Assembly: GCF_018100805.1 (NCBI RefSeq) | Contig: NZ_JAGJEA010000014.1 | Span: 62,001 to 126,000, forward strand | From: Aquimarina sp. MMG016 | GTDB taxonomy: Bacteria; Bacteroidota; Bacteroidia; Flavobacteriales; Flavobacteriaceae | Length of the DNA: 64,000 nt | Direction: 5' to 3' | In this document: one piece after another, positions 9,206 to 18,169 of the stretch | How positions within the stretch are numbered: the first letter of the stretch is position 1 | Layout: each line of letters starts with the position of its first letter | Notes under the pieces: model-generated | Databases searched by the model: none | Told to the model about the DNA's origin: nothing | The model's input: only the letters and a program-made list of their open reading frames with translations | Translations under genes and position numbers: made by a program

Positions 9206-9366
9206 TATGTAAGTACTTAGGTTACAATTCGACTAAATAATAAAAATCGCTGTGAAAAAGAAAAGTTAAAATTAAATTATCTTTTTTGTAACATTTCAGT
9301 AACACTTTACGTATAAGTAAATAAAAGCCCTAAATATTCACATATTAAATTTCAAGGACAAAATAG

Positions 9367-10230
9367 ATGAGACAACTTAAGATTACGAAGCAGGTAACGA
9401 ATCGTGAGACTGCATCGCTGGATAAGTATTTGCAAGAAATAGGAAAAGTAGATCTTATTACTGCAGATGAAGAAGTAGAATTAGCTCAGAGAATTAAGGC
9501 TGGTGATGAGAGAGCCCTTGAAAAATTAACAAAGGCAAACCTGCGATTTGTAGTATCTGTTGCAAAACAATATCAGAACCAAGGACTTACTCTTCCTGAT
9601 TTGATTAATGAAGGTAACTTGGGATTAATAAAAGCGGCAAAACGTTTTGATGAGACTCGTGGATTTAAATTTATATCATACGCTGTATGGTGGATTCGTC
9701 AGTCTATTCTGCAAGCATTAGCAGAACAATCTCGTATTGTACGTTTACCATTAAATAAAATTGGATCTATAAACAAGATCAATAAAACATATGCTTTCCT
9801 AGAGCAATCTCATGAGCGCCCACCTAGTGCTGAAGAAATTGCTAAAGAGTTAGATATGACTATTAATGATGTAAAGGAGTCTATGAAAAACTCAGGACGT
9901 CATGTAAGTATGGATGCACCGCTTGTAGAAGGTGAAGATTCTAATCTTTATGATGTATTAAATTCTGGTGAGTCACCAAATCCTGATAGAACACTTTTAC
10001 ACGAATCATTAAGAACTGAAATCGAAAGAGCTCTAGAAACATTAACGCCAAGAGAGGCTGATGTAATTAGATTGTATTTTGGTCTTGGAGATCAACATCC
10101 AATGACTTTAGAGGAAATCGGAGAGACTTTTGACCTTACTCGTGAACGTGTAAGACAAATTAAAGAAAAAGCAATACGTAGATTAAAACATACATCTCGT
10201 AGTAAAATCTTAAAAACTTATTTAGGATAA
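9367..10230 (+). CDS. rpoD: Primary RNA polymerase sigma factor RpoD (SigA)
   Basis: The housekeeping sigma factor, in the short 287-residue form of Bacteroidota that lacks region 1.1 and the non-conserved insert. Region 1.2 is at about residues 17-50 (LDKYLQEIGKVDLIT...). Region 2 is at about 58-127 (NLRFVVSVAKQYQ, DLINEGNLGLIKAAKRFD, FKFISYAVWWIRQSI), containing the -10-reading tryptophans. Region 3 follows at about 130-210. Region 4 is at about 225-275, with LTLEEIGETFDLTRERVRQIKEKAIRRL-type helix-turn-helix residues (here MTLEEIGETFDL...). Its promoter is probably in the 161-bp AT-rich gap before it. A strong terminator follows at 10302-10330, so it is likely monocistronic. Confidence 0.96.
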   Translation: MRQLKITKQVTNRETASLDKYLQEIGKVDLITADEEVELAQRIKAGDERALEKLTKANLRFVVSVAKQYQNQGLTLPDLINEGNLGLIKAAKRFDETRGFKFISYAVWWIRQSILQALAEQSRIVRLPLNKIGSINKINKTYAFLEQSHERPPSAEEIAKELDMTINDVKESMKNSGRHVSMDAPLVEGEDSNLYDVLNSGESPNPDRTLLHESLRTEIERALETLTPREADVIRLYFGLGDQHPMTLEEIGETFDLTRERVRQIKEKAIRRLKHTSRSKILKTYLG

Positions 10231-10301
10231 TTTTTATTTTTCCTAAATTGCGATTACAAACAGTTTTATAACATAACTGTTCGTTTTTTGATTGATGAAT
10301 G

Positions 10302-10330
10302 ACCTCCGGAGTGATTACCGGAGGTTTTTT
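10302..10330 (+). terminator. Rho-independent terminator after rpoD
   Basis: GC-rich 8-bp stem ACCTCCGG/CCGGAGGT (10302-10309 and 10318-10325) with an 8-base loop, followed by a T-run to 10330. Confidence 0.9.
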
Positions 10331-10439
10331 CATGTAAATATTTCTTCTTTAACAATCTAATTATTACAGAAAATGCAATAAACTAGTCCAATGATTGAAA
10401 AAATCGTATTTTTATTGTACTAGCAAAATCAAAACAACC

Positions 10440-10853
10440 ATGACCAATAGGCATACTATAACTTATGTAAGTACTGCTTCATCAGAATTGACTGATAACG
10501 ACATCCTAGATTTAATGATTTTTGTCAAACTCCAAAATAATATAAATCAGATTATGGGAGTCTTGATTCATTCTGAAGGAAACTTTTTTCAAGTGCTACA
10601 AGGAGAAGAAGATGTTATCAAAAAATTGTTTGCTAAAATAAAACAAGATTCCAGACATTATAATGTAATTAAGATGATAGATAGAGAAACAAAGAACACT
10701 TCTTTTTCATCGTATCACTCTTCTTTTACTGTCATCAAAGATGGTTCTGGACATACAGAACTGCAAAAGTTTCTTGACAATGAAAAAATAAACAATCCTG
10801 AAAACTACAAAAGCATCTCTTACCTTGCTCAAAAATTTATGAAGCTCGCTTAA
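10440..10853 (+). CDS. BLUF-domain blue-light sensor protein
   Basis: A 137-residue stand-alone FAD-binding BLUF protein with no fused output domain. With the ATG at 10440 as start, the conserved photochemical residues fall at Y9 (TYVS), N33 (NNINQIMGVL) and Q51 (FFQVLQGEE), with the same spacing as Tyr21, Asn45 and Gln63 of AppA. A TTG 45 bp upstream would extend the frame but adds residues not found in the domain. The C-terminal ~40 residues form the cap helices. Short BLUF proteins act by partner interaction; no partner is evident next door. It sits between rpoD and rpe with its own small gap. Confidence 0.9.
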   Translation: MTNRHTITYVSTASSELTDNDILDLMIFVKLQNNINQIMGVLIHSEGNFFQVLQGEEDVIKKLFAKIKQDSRHYNVIKMIDRETKNTSFSSYHSSFTVIKDGSGHTELQKFLDNEKINNPENYKSISYLAQKFMKLA

Positions 10854-10904
10854 GATAGTTTTTAAAACTTTAATAGTATTTTTGCTGAAAACAACACAAC
10901 TTTT

Positions 10905-11567
10905 ATGGCTTCAAAATTAATTGCCCCTTCTGTATTAGCAGCGGATTTCGCTAATTTACAACGCGATGTAGAAATGATTAATAATAGTGATGCAGATTGG
11001 TTTCACATTGATATTATGGATGGAGTTTTTGTTCCTAATATTTCATTCGGTATGCCTGTGCTAAGAGACATCGTCAAACACGCTTCAAAAACTATCGATG
11101 TTCACCTTATGATTGTAGATCCTGATCGATATATTAAAACTTTTGCAGATCTTGGGAGCAACATTCTAACCGTTCATTATGAAGCATGTACACATCTGCA
11201 TAGAACATTGCAAGCTATAAAAGCTGAAGGAATGAAAGCTGGTGTTGCTATTAATCCTCATACTAATGTAAGTTTATTAGAAGACACTATAAATGACATC
11301 GATTTGGTATGTATTATGAGTGTAAATCCAGGATTTGGGGGACAGTCTTTTATCGAAAATACTTATAAAAAAGTAAAACAACTAAAAGAAATCATTACTC
11401 GCAACAACGCCAGTACTATGATAGAGATTGACGGAGGGGTAACTAGCAAAAACGCACAGCAACTGGTTGAAGCTGGAGCTGATGTGCTGGTAGCTGGTAG
11501 TTTTGTTTTTAAAAGTGACAACCCTACTCAAACTATCAAAGAACTAAAGGAGATTGTGAATATGTAA
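10905..11567 (+). CDS. rpe: Ribulose-phosphate 3-epimerase
   Basis: Interconverts D-ribulose 5-phosphate and D-xylulose 5-phosphate in the pentose phosphate pathway (cytoplasm). The 220-residue length is normal for a TIM-barrel Rpe. Visible signatures are IAPSVLAADFANL at the start, HIDIMDGVFVPNISFG (H34 and D36), DVHLMI (H67), the phosphate loop MSVNPGFGGQSFI and EIDGGV (D176). H34, D36, H67 and D176 match the known metal ligands, with D36 and D176 as the acid/base pair. It is followed 9 bp later by the AraC regulator, so co-transcription is possible, though a functional link is not obvious. Confidence 0.97.
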   Translation: MASKLIAPSVLAADFANLQRDVEMINNSDADWFHIDIMDGVFVPNISFGMPVLRDIVKHASKTIDVHLMIVDPDRYIKTFADLGSNILTVHYEACTHLHRTLQAIKAEGMKAGVAINPHTNVSLLEDTINDIDLVCIMSVNPGFGGQSFIENTYKKVKQLKEIITRNNASTMIEIDGGVTSKNAQQLVEAGADVLVAGSFVFKSDNPTQTIKELKEIVNM

Positions 11568-11576
11568 TATTTGATT

Positions 11577-12701
11577 ATGCAAGGGAACCCAACACCGTCT
11601 TTTGATACCTGGACATCTATTTTCCTCCTGGTTAGTTCACTAGGGTTCTTCTTAAGTTTCATATTGAGCCTTAATAAAAATGGCAGGAAAATTAACTTGC
11701 CCATAATTTTACTTATACTGGGGTTTTCTTTTATCTTATTTCAGTATGTGTTTTTTTGGACAAATTATAGATTAACACATCCCTATCTCTATTTTTTTGA
11801 CTCTAGCTGGTATTTAGCTTTTGGGCCTTTACTATATAGCTATGTTACACGTTTTTATAATAACACTTTCAGAGCAAAATGGCTTCATTTTGTTCCTGCA
11901 GTTTTGTCTTTTCTAATACTAGCCTACTATTTATTTAGATCCGATGGATTTCAAAATATTCAGGAATATAGAGAAGAAACCTTGTTTTACTTCTTTGGAG
12001 TTTCTAAATCGCCCTGGCCGGCAGCTATTTCGTTTATCATTTACTTAATTACCATAAAAGATTTTATTGCTTTTCATAAGACTAAAACTGCTTCACAATA
12101 TGAACTGGTAAGAAAGAAGTGGTCCTCTACATTAATCAACTTATTCTCCATATTTTCTCTAGCTTATATTAGTTATTATGTTCTGGTGCAGTTTTCATTT
12201 TTCAATATACATTGGGATTATGCCATATCCTTCTCTATGAGTTTTGGTATATATGCTATAGGATATATGGTATATAAAGAACCATCTATTTTTAATGGTG
12301 AATTATTAAAAAACATATTTCTAAAGGAAGATAGCAATGGAAAACTGACCGAAACAACTAAAGACGAATTCTATAGAAAACTGATTTCACATATCAATAC
12401 TAAAAAACCATATCTGAATAATGATTTAAGGTTGGTGCAACTAGCTGATGAAATTGGTTTCTCTAGCCATATGCTTTCTAAGCTAATCAACGAGAAAGCC
12501 AATAAGAATTTCAATCAGTTCATCAACGAATATAGACTAGAAGAAGCTAAAAAATTGCTTTTAGAAGATGCTGAAGCCAGTATAAAGACTATTTATTTTG
12601 ATGTTGGGTTTAATAACAAAGCTACTTTTAACAATGCTTTTAAAAACAAATTTAAATGCACTCCTTCAGAATACAAAAAGAAAGTATTAGAGGTATCATA
12701 A
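11577..12701 (+). CDS. Membrane-anchored AraC-family transcriptional regulator
   Basis: A 374-residue protein whose first ~240 residues hold about seven hydrophobic helices, and whose last ~105 residues (from about 270) are an AraC/XylS DNA-binding domain with two helix-turn-helix units. The first unit includes LVQLADEIGFSSHMLSKLINEKANKNFNQFINEYRLEEAKKLL; the second includes IYFDVGFNNKATFNNAFKNKFKCTPSEYKK. This integral-membrane AraC type is common in Bacteroidota and probably senses a ligand in the membrane or periplasm. The start is set at the ATG at 11577; a TTG two codons upstream is also possible. The downstream FG-GAP protein gene, 83 bp away, is a candidate target, but this is inference. 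Confidence 0.85.
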   Translation: MQGNPTPSFDTWTSIFLLVSSLGFFLSFILSLNKNGRKINLPIILLILGFSFILFQYVFFWTNYRLTHPYLYFFDSSWYLAFGPLLYSYVTRFYNNTFRAKWLHFVPAVLSFLILAYYLFRSDGFQNIQEYREETLFYFFGVSKSPWPAAISFIIYLITIKDFIAFHKTKTASQYELVRKKWSSTLINLFSIFSLAYISYYVLVQFSFFNIHWDYAISFSMSFGIYAIGYMVYKEPSIFNGELLKNIFLKEDSNGKLTETTKDEFYRKLISHINTKKPYLNNDLRLVQLADEIGFSSHMLSKLINEKANKNFNQFINEYRLEEAKKLLLEDAEASIKTIYFDVGFNNKATFNNAFKNKFKCTPSEYKKKVLEVS

Positions 12702-12727
12702 AAAAGTAAAGAATTATAATTCTAAAC
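12701..12727 (+). promoter_or_regulatory. Duplicated 27-bp upstream element, copy 1
   Basis: An A/T-rich 27-bp block with a palindromic core GAATTATAATTC (12711-12722) lies 57 bp upstream of the first FG-GAP/ASPIC gene. It matches 26 of 27 bases of the block at 15666-15692 before the second paralogue. It could be an operator, a promoter element or simply the trace of the gene duplication. Confidence 0.45.
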
Positions 12728-12784
12728 TTGTTTTTCATAAACTTTGGGGAAATTTATTCTTATAAATCTTAAAAACCTAGGCTT

Positions 12785-14554
12785 ATGAGAACTCTAATTT
12801 TATTCTTTTGTTTCAGCGTTTCAATTACTGCTTTTTCACAAAAATTCACATTAATTACTGACACTGACAATCCAATCGTTTCTGACACGCCTGTGGCTGC
12901 AACTTTTTTTGGTATTGCTTGGACTGATATCGATAATGATAACCTTCTAGACCTATTTTATTCCGGAACTATTTACAAAAACTTGGGTAGAGGTAAATTT
13001 GAAGCTCTCACTACAGATATACCAAATCCACAAAATACGTTTTTATCTAGTTGTAGTTGGGCGGATTATGAAAATGATGGTGATCTGGATTTGATCTATT
13101 CCAGGTTTACTGCTCCTTCGACTTTGGTTACTCGAATTTATTCTAATGATGGCACTGGTCAATTTACTGAAGCTAACACCATACTCAACAATATCAATTC
13201 CGGAACTTGGAGTGCACAATGGTGTGATTATAATAACGATAGCTTTCTAGACTTTATCCTCACCTTTGCTGATGGTTTTTTAAACCCCACCAGTTTTCCA
13301 AATCGATTATATCGAGGTAATTCGGATGGCACCTTTACAGAAGTCACTGAACCTTACGAGTTTCTTACCACCAAAGCTGCATATACTGTATCCAGTTGGA
13401 TTGATTATGACGAAGACGGCGATAGAGATTTGTTTATCGCTAGTGGCCCGGCTGCGGGACCAGCAGGTATTTTGCCAGATTTTTTGTTCAAAAACCTTCA
13501 AATAGAAAATGGCGCCGAAGGATTTGAAAGGATTCCAACCACAGAACTTTCCTTTTCCAATGATCCACAAGATGGGCAGTGCTATAATGCTGTCGACTAT
13601 GATAATGATGGGGATCTCGATATTTGTTTGACTAATTTTGGTGGAGTGGTGAATAAATTTTATGTAAATGAAGATGGTACTTATATTGAAACCCCTACTC
13701 CATTTACTCAGGTCAATGATAATAATTTATCTAATGTTTGGGGAGATTTTGATAATGACGGAGATTTAGATGTTTTGATCACTGATTCCGGATGTCACGG
13801 TAGTGGTTACTTTAAGAACAATGGTGACGGCACTTTTACCGAAAGTGGAAGAAATATTATTAACCTTGATACTAGAGCCAACTCTACGGGAATCACAGTA
13901 GGAGATTATGATAATGATGGAGATCTGGATTTCTTTTCTGTTGGAGCTGGAACTAAAGCGCTTTTTAGAAATGATTTGAGATTCAAAAATCGATTCGTTA
14001 ATATCAAACTTGTGGGTAATCCTTCTAACAAAGCTGCTCTAGGTACCAGGTTAGAACTAACAGCAAGGATAAAAGGCGAAGAAATAACACAGAAAAGAGA
14101 AATCTCTGCTTCTAATTCTTTTATGGGGCATAATAGCTTACGTGCTCATTTTGGGTTAGGTAAAGCATCCAAGATTGATAAACTAGTTATTTACTGGCCT
14201 TCAGGAAATGTTGATACCCATACTAATCTTAGAGCAAATAGATTCTATACTATAGAAGAAGGTAAAAAACTGAATTTTCCTAGAAAAGAACTTGAAGAAG
14301 ACACTACAGATTCCAGTATTGTACTATATCCAAATCCTTCTAAAAATTCAGTTAAGATTACGATTAATGAACTAGAGGTCAACAACCCTATTTCAGTAAA
14401 TATGATCGATACCTCTGGTCGTATTATTTCAGAAAACACTTTTGATACTAAAGAAGAGATTGTATTGGATACATCTTCCTTACCTAAAGGAAACTACTTT
14501 TTAAGTATTGCTATAGATGAAAAAAGTATAGTCAAAAAGCTAGTGATTAAATAG
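12785..14554 (+). CDS. Secreted FG-GAP/VCBS repeat protein with ASPIC/UnbV domain and T9SS sorting domain
   Basis: A 589-residue secreted protein (signal peptide MRTLILFFCF...TAFSQ). It contains a beta-propeller of FG-GAP/VCBS repeats, each with a calcium-binding D-x-D-x-D-G loop: DYENDGDLD, DYNNDSFLD, DYDEDGDRD, DYDNDGDLD, DFDNDGDLD and DYDNDGDLD. Residues about 400-495 form an ASPIC/UnbV domain (FVNIKLVGNPSNKAALGTRLEL ... ISASNSFMGHNSLRAHFGLG). The last ~80 residues are a T9SS sorting domain (IVLYPNPSKNSVKI ... GNYFLSIAIDEKSIVKKLVIK). Likely a cell-surface or secreted adhesion/binding protein. A close paralogue lies at 15749-17257 but lacks the sorting domain. Confidence 0.85.
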   Translation: MRTLILFFCFSVSITAFSQKFTLITDTDNPIVSDTPVAATFFGIAWTDIDNDNLLDLFYSGTIYKNLGRGKFEALTTDIPNPQNTFLSSCSWADYENDGDLDLIYSRFTAPSTLVTRIYSNDGTGQFTEANTILNNINSGTWSAQWCDYNNDSFLDFILTFADGFLNPTSFPNRLYRGNSDGTFTEVTEPYEFLTTKAAYTVSSWIDYDEDGDRDLFIASGPAAGPAGILPDFLFKNLQIENGAEGFERIPTTELSFSNDPQDGQCYNAVDYDNDGDLDICLTNFGGVVNKFYVNEDGTYIETPTPFTQVNDNNLSNVWGDFDNDGDLDVLITDSGCHGSGYFKNNGDGTFTESGRNIINLDTRANSTGITVGDYDNDGDLDFFSVGAGTKALFRNDLRFKNRFVNIKLVGNPSNKAALGTRLELTARIKGEEITQKREISASNSFMGHNSLRAHFGLGKASKIDKLVIYWPSGNVDTHTNLRANRFYTIEEGKKLNFPRKELEEDTTDSSIVLYPNPSKNSVKITINELEVNNPISVNMIDTSGRIISENTFDTKEEIVLDTSSLPKGNYFLSIAIDEKSIVKKLVIK

Positions 14555-14572
14555 ATTGTACTTTTTTATCTA

Positions 14573-14611
14573 ATAAAAGGCAAGTTTCTACCAAGAAGCT
14601 TGCCTTTATTA
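14573..14611 (+). terminator. Rho-independent terminator after the first FG-GAP gene
   Basis: Hairpin with an AAAGGCAAG...CTTGCCTTT stem extended inward by TTTCT/AGAAG with one G-T pair (arms about 14576-14589 and 14595-14608), followed by a short T-containing tract. It separates the FG-GAP gene from the reductase gene. Confidence 0.75.
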
Positions 14612-14705
14612 GTTATCAACCTCTTAAAAATTAGTAGTTTTATAAAGTATTTAGTGTTGTAAGTATATAAAATTATATCCGTCAACTATATTAGATATTT
14701 TCTTA

Positions 14706-15674
14706 ATGAAACATATAGATGTAATTATTATTGGCGGTGGGCCAATTGGAATAGCCTGTGGTCTTGAAGCCAAGAAAAATGGAATAGAATACTTAATCAT
14801 TGAAAAAGGGCCAATTGTTAATTCTCTTTTCAATTATCCTATTAATATGCAATTTTTTTCTTCTTCAGAAAAACTGGAGATTGATGATATTCCTTTTATT
14901 AGTAAAGAAGCAAAGCCAAAGCGAAATGAAGCTCTGGAATATTACCGAAGAATTGTTACATCCAATGATCTGAATATTAATCTTTTTGAAAAAGTTATTA
15001 CTGTCCAAAAAAGAGGCGATATTTTTCATATCGAAACCGAAAAACAAAAATATACTGCTTCCCATGTAATTGTTGCCACAGGATTTTATGATTTACCCAA
15101 TACCATCAATGTTCCTGGAGAAAATTTATCCAAGGTTTCTCATTACTATAAAGATCCTCATTTTTATGCTAAACAAAAGTTAGTCGTTGTGGGAGCTAGC
15201 AATTCTGCTGTCGATGCAGCTTTAGAATGTTATCGCAAAGGAGCTGAAGTTACCATGATTGTTCGTAGCCCTGCAATTGGAAATAGAGTTAAATACTGGG
15301 TTCGCCCTGATATCATCAATAGAATTGAGGAAGGTAGTATCAAAGCATATTTTAATGCCGAAGTAAAAGAAATTCTTCCTAATCAAATTATCATAAAAAC
15401 TCCTGAAGGTGATATCAGCTTAGAGAATGATTATGTTTTAGCATTAACAGGATACAAACCTAATTTTGATTTCTTAAAAAGCATTGGAATTCAGCTTTCT
15501 GATGATGAAAAATTATATCCTCAATATAATGAAGATACCATGGAAACCAATTTAAAGAATTTGTACCTGGCAGGAGTGATTTGTGGTGGTATGGATACAC
15601 ACATCTGGTTTATAGAGAATTCTAGAATTCACGCTAAAACAATATTGAAGTCAATTTTAAAATCAAAAAAGTAA
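14706..15674 (+). CDS. YpdA-like FAD/NAD(P)-dependent oxidoreductase (putative bacillithiol-disulfide reductase)
   Basis: A 322-residue cytoplasmic flavoprotein. It has an FAD-binding Rossmann motif near the N-terminus (IIIGGGPIGIACG, about residues 7-19). A second dinucleotide motif, VVVGASNSAVDAALEC, begins near residue 159, and ATGFYD- and ALTGYKPNF-type linker motifs are present. It lacks the CxxC redox pair of thioredoxin reductase, as expected for the YpdA family, which reduces bacillithiol disulfide in Firmicutes and is also widespread in Bacteroidota. It is placed between two FG-GAP/ASPIC paralogues, with a terminator before it, so it is likely transcribed alone or with the second paralogue. 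The substrate in this organism is inferred from family only. Confidence 0.85.
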   Translation: MKHIDVIIIGGGPIGIACGLEAKKNGIEYLIIEKGPIVNSLFNYPINMQFFSSSEKLEIDDIPFISKEAKPKRNEALEYYRRIVTSNDLNINLFEKVITVQKRGDIFHIETEKQKYTASHVIVATGFYDLPNTINVPGENLSKVSHYYKDPHFYAKQKLVVVGASNSAVDAALECYRKGAEVTMIVRSPAIGNRVKYWVRPDIINRIEEGSIKAYFNAEVKEILPNQIIIKTPEGDISLENDYVLALTGYKPNFDFLKSIGIQLSDDEKLYPQYNEDTMETNLKNLYLAGVICGGMDTHIWFIENSRIHAKTILKSILKSKK

Positions 15675-15692
15675 AAAATTATAATTCTAAAC
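15666..15692 (+). promoter_or_regulatory. Duplicated 27-bp upstream element, copy 2
   Basis: Differs by one base from the block at 12701-12727. It overlaps the last codons of the reductase gene and lies 56 bp before the GTG start of the second FG-GAP/ASPIC paralogue, at essentially the same distance as copy 1. Confidence 0.45.
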
Positions 15693-15748
15693 CTTTTTTG
15701 ATGCTTCTTTGTAGAATTTAGCTCTCATTAATACTAAAACCTTATTTT

Positions 15749-17257
15749 GTGAGAACTTTGACCTTATTTTTTTGTTGTGTTTTTATATCAAAAACTTTTG
15801 CTCAAGACTTTACTTTAGTCTCCGATGAAAGCAACCCAATTGTTTCTGAAGCTCCTATAAAGGGAACTTTCTTTGGTACATCCTGGACAGATATCAATAA
15901 TGATAATAAACTTGATTTATTCTATGCTGGTACTATTTTTAAAAATCTAGGTGAAGGAAAATTTGAAACCATATCAACAGACATTCCTAGTTCTAAAGAA
16001 GTAGCACTGAATAGTTGTAGTTGGGCAGATTATGAAAACGATGGTGATCTGGATCTTATATTCTCCTGGGTTATTCCAAAAACTAAAGCAGAAACTAGAA
16101 TCTACAAGAATAATGGTAATGGTAAATTTACCGAAGTCAAAACTATCCTGAATGATATAGACTCAGCTACCTGGAGTACTCAATGGTGTGATTATAATAA
16201 TGATAGTCATCCTGATTTCATACTAACATTTGCTGATAAGTTCTTAGGCAATAGTCATTTCCCAAATAGATTATATAAGGGAAATAAAGATGGTTCTTTC
16301 ACCGAAATAAAAGAATCTTATGAATTTCTAACAAAACTTGCCCCATATACGGTTTCTAATTGGATTGATTATGATGAAGATGGAGATACCGATTTATTTA
16401 TCGCGAGTGGCCCTGCAGCTGGAGTAAAAGGTGCAGCGCCAGATTTCATTTATAAAAATTTACTTACAGAAACTGGAAATGAAGGTTTTCAGAAACTAAC
16501 AAATACAGAACTTTCTTTTTCTGAAGAAAAACAAGATGGGCAATGTTATAATGCAGTAGATTTTGATAATGATGGTGATCTTGATGTAAGCCTCACTAAT
16601 TATTCCGGAACCGAAAACAAACTGTATATAAATAACAACGGAAAATACGTAAAATCTGAAGCTCCTTTTACTACTACAAATACTAATAATTTATCAAATA
16701 CCTGGGCTGATTTTGATAATGATGGAGATCTGGACATTCTCATCACTGCCTCTAGCCCAAAAGGCAGCGGTTATTTTATCAACAATGGGGATGGGACCTT
16801 TACAGAAAATGATTCTAATTTAATTAATGCTGTTACCTCTGGTAATTCTACCGGAATCACTGTGGGAGATTATGATAACGATGGTGATTTGGATTTCTTT
16901 GTGGTAGGCGGATCTAAAAAAAGCCTATTTCAGAATAATCTAAAAAACGATAATGGTTGGGTGAATTTTAAATTAATCGGCACAAAATCCAACAAAGCTG
17001 CCTTAGGAGCTAGATTACAATTAACTTCCAACATAAACGGAAAAATTGTCACTCAGAAGAGAGAGATTTCAGCTTCAAATACATTTATGGGCCATAATAG
17101 CCTTAGAGCCCATTTTGGATTAGCCAACAGTAGCAAAATTGATGAATTAATTATCAATTGGCCTTCAGGAGCTATGGACACATTCAAAAATTTAGATATC
17201 AATAAATTTTATACTCTTGAAGAAGGAAGCAATACTCCAAAATCATCTATTGAATAA
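15749..17257 (+). CDS. Secreted FG-GAP/VCBS repeat protein with ASPIC/UnbV domain, no sorting domain
   Basis: A 502-residue paralogue of the protein at 12785-14554, similar along its whole length: the same Ca-binding loops (DYENDGDLD, DYDEDGDTD, DFDNDGDLD twice, DYDNDGDLD) and a C-terminal ASPIC/UnbV domain (WVNFKLIGTKSNKAALGARLQL ... MGHNSLRAHFGLA). The start is a GTG that aligns exactly with the ATG of its paralogue (MRTLxLFFC), giving a signal peptide ending FAQ. It stops just after the ASPIC domain (LEEGSNTPKSSIE), so the ~85-residue T9SS sorting domain of the paralogue is missing, and no trace of it is visible after the stop. This predicts periplasmic retention or a different export route. 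Confidence 0.85.
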   Translation: MRTLTLFFCCVFISKTFAQDFTLVSDESNPIVSEAPIKGTFFGTSWTDINNDNKLDLFYAGTIFKNLGEGKFETISTDIPSSKEVALNSCSWADYENDGDLDLIFSWVIPKTKAETRIYKNNGNGKFTEVKTILNDIDSATWSTQWCDYNNDSHPDFILTFADKFLGNSHFPNRLYKGNKDGSFTEIKESYEFLTKLAPYTVSNWIDYDEDGDTDLFIASGPAAGVKGAAPDFIYKNLLTETGNEGFQKLTNTELSFSEEKQDGQCYNAVDFDNDGDLDVSLTNYSGTENKLYINNNGKYVKSEAPFTTTNTNNLSNTWADFDNDGDLDILITASSPKGSGYFINNGDGTFTENDSNLINAVTSGNSTGITVGDYDNDGDLDFFVVGGSKKSLFQNNLKNDNGWVNFKLIGTKSNKAALGARLQLTSNINGKIVTQKREISASNTFMGHNSLRAHFGLANSSKIDELIINWPSGAMDTFKNLDINKFYTLEEGSNTPKSSIE

Positions 17258-17323
17258 AAAGTTATGGATAATAAGAGTTTATTGAATAATTGTTGGTGAG
17301 CAAATAAGCTACTTTTTATCAAA

Positions 17324-17355
17324 AAAAGGCAAGTTTTAATTAAAACCTGCCTTTT
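17324..17355. terminator. Bidirectional terminator between convergent genes
   Basis: Arms AAAAGGCAAGTTTTA (17324-17338) and TAAAACCTGCCTTTT (17341-17355) pair over 15 positions with one mismatch. A-runs precede and T-runs follow, serving both the FG-GAP gene and the convergent Bax inhibitor-1 gene. Confidence 0.85.
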
Positions 17356-17380
17356 ACTATATACATAATTATATGATTTT

Positions 17381-18103
17381 CTAGTCTCCGCTAAATCTTG
17401 ATAAGATACTTAAGATATACCAAAATAATAACATTAATGAAGCGAATAATCCAAGAGAAGCAGCTACATATTGATCTTCAGAATATTTATGAATCATATT
17501 AGAAGTTTGATATAAAATAGATCCGGCAGCTAATGCAACCATACCCACACTAAACCATAATCCAAGGTTAAAGCCAAAAAGCGTTCCTGCAATAATCAAT
17601 CCCATAGCAATAAAAAACCCAATAGTCAGAATAGATCGTAAAAAGGAAAAATCTTTTTTAGTTAGTAAAGCTATCGCGGATAACCCGGTAAATAATGCTA
17701 AAGTAAGTATTGCTGCCTGATTTAGGATATCTCCTCCTCCATTTGCAGCAATCATCATAGCAACAAAAATCAACGGAATAAAGATAAAAGCTTCAGCAAC
17801 TACATAAAGTAACAGTGCCATATATTGTTTCCCTCTATCGTGACTTTTGATAGCCATTTTTTCTGCATAACTGGTCACTAACATAAAACCTCCCAGCATC
17901 AATAACCAAGTCCATCCTTGAGTAAGAGATAATGCAAATTCTAAAAGTGGTGGTATTTGAAAAAAAATAGTTTCTACAATAATAAATAACAAAACCGCCA
18001 TCGCAAGATGAGTATACGTCTTTTTATAAAAAGCGACTCTTCTTTCATCAGTCAGCGACCCTACCAATGGCATTGGTTGTTGTAATCCTTCCATTTGTTC
18101 CAT
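17381..18103 (-). CDS. Bax inhibitor-1/YccA family membrane protein
   Basis: A 240-residue inner-membrane protein with about seven hydrophobic helices spaced through residues 30-235. It carries the BI-1 signatures: an N-terminal R-x-x-F-x-K-K-x-Y segment before helix 1, the SYAEKMA region, and the C-terminal LY-x-T-S-x-M-I...ASLGLFASLMLLFWYIL...RFSGD, whose acidic residues contribute to the pH/calcium gate in family members. BI-1 proteins act as cation leak channels or as FtsH-associated factors in bacteria. A 66-bp gap separates it from the upstream peptidase gene on the same strand. The family call is secure; the exact role is not. Confidence 0.92.
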   Translation of the reverse strand: MEQMEGLQQPMPLVGSLTDERRVAFYKKTYTHLAMAVLLFIIVETIFFQIPPLLEFALSLTQGWTWLLMLGGFMLVTSYAEKMAIKSHDRGKQYMALLLYVVAEAFIFIPLIFVAMMIAANGGGDILNQAAILTLALFTGLSAIALLTKKDFSFLRSILTIGFFIAMGLIIAGTLFGFNLGLWFSVGMVALAAGSILYQTSNMIHKYSEDQYVAASLGLFASLMLLFWYILSILSRFSGD

Positions 18104-18169
18104 AATACATAAATTGTTTAGGTCATAAATATAACTTTTTTCTGTAAAATGATTTGATCGAAACCTAAA

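Noticed and set aside
10248..10262. Further TTGCGAT half-site after rpoD as another operator copy
   Set aside because: Only the 7-base half matches and the second arm is absent; this word is expected several times by chance in a window of this composition.
10259..10281. AACAGTT/AACTGTT hairpin just after rpoD as the terminator
   Set aside because: The stem is short and AT-rich and the GC-rich hairpin with T-run at 10302-10330 is a far better terminator.
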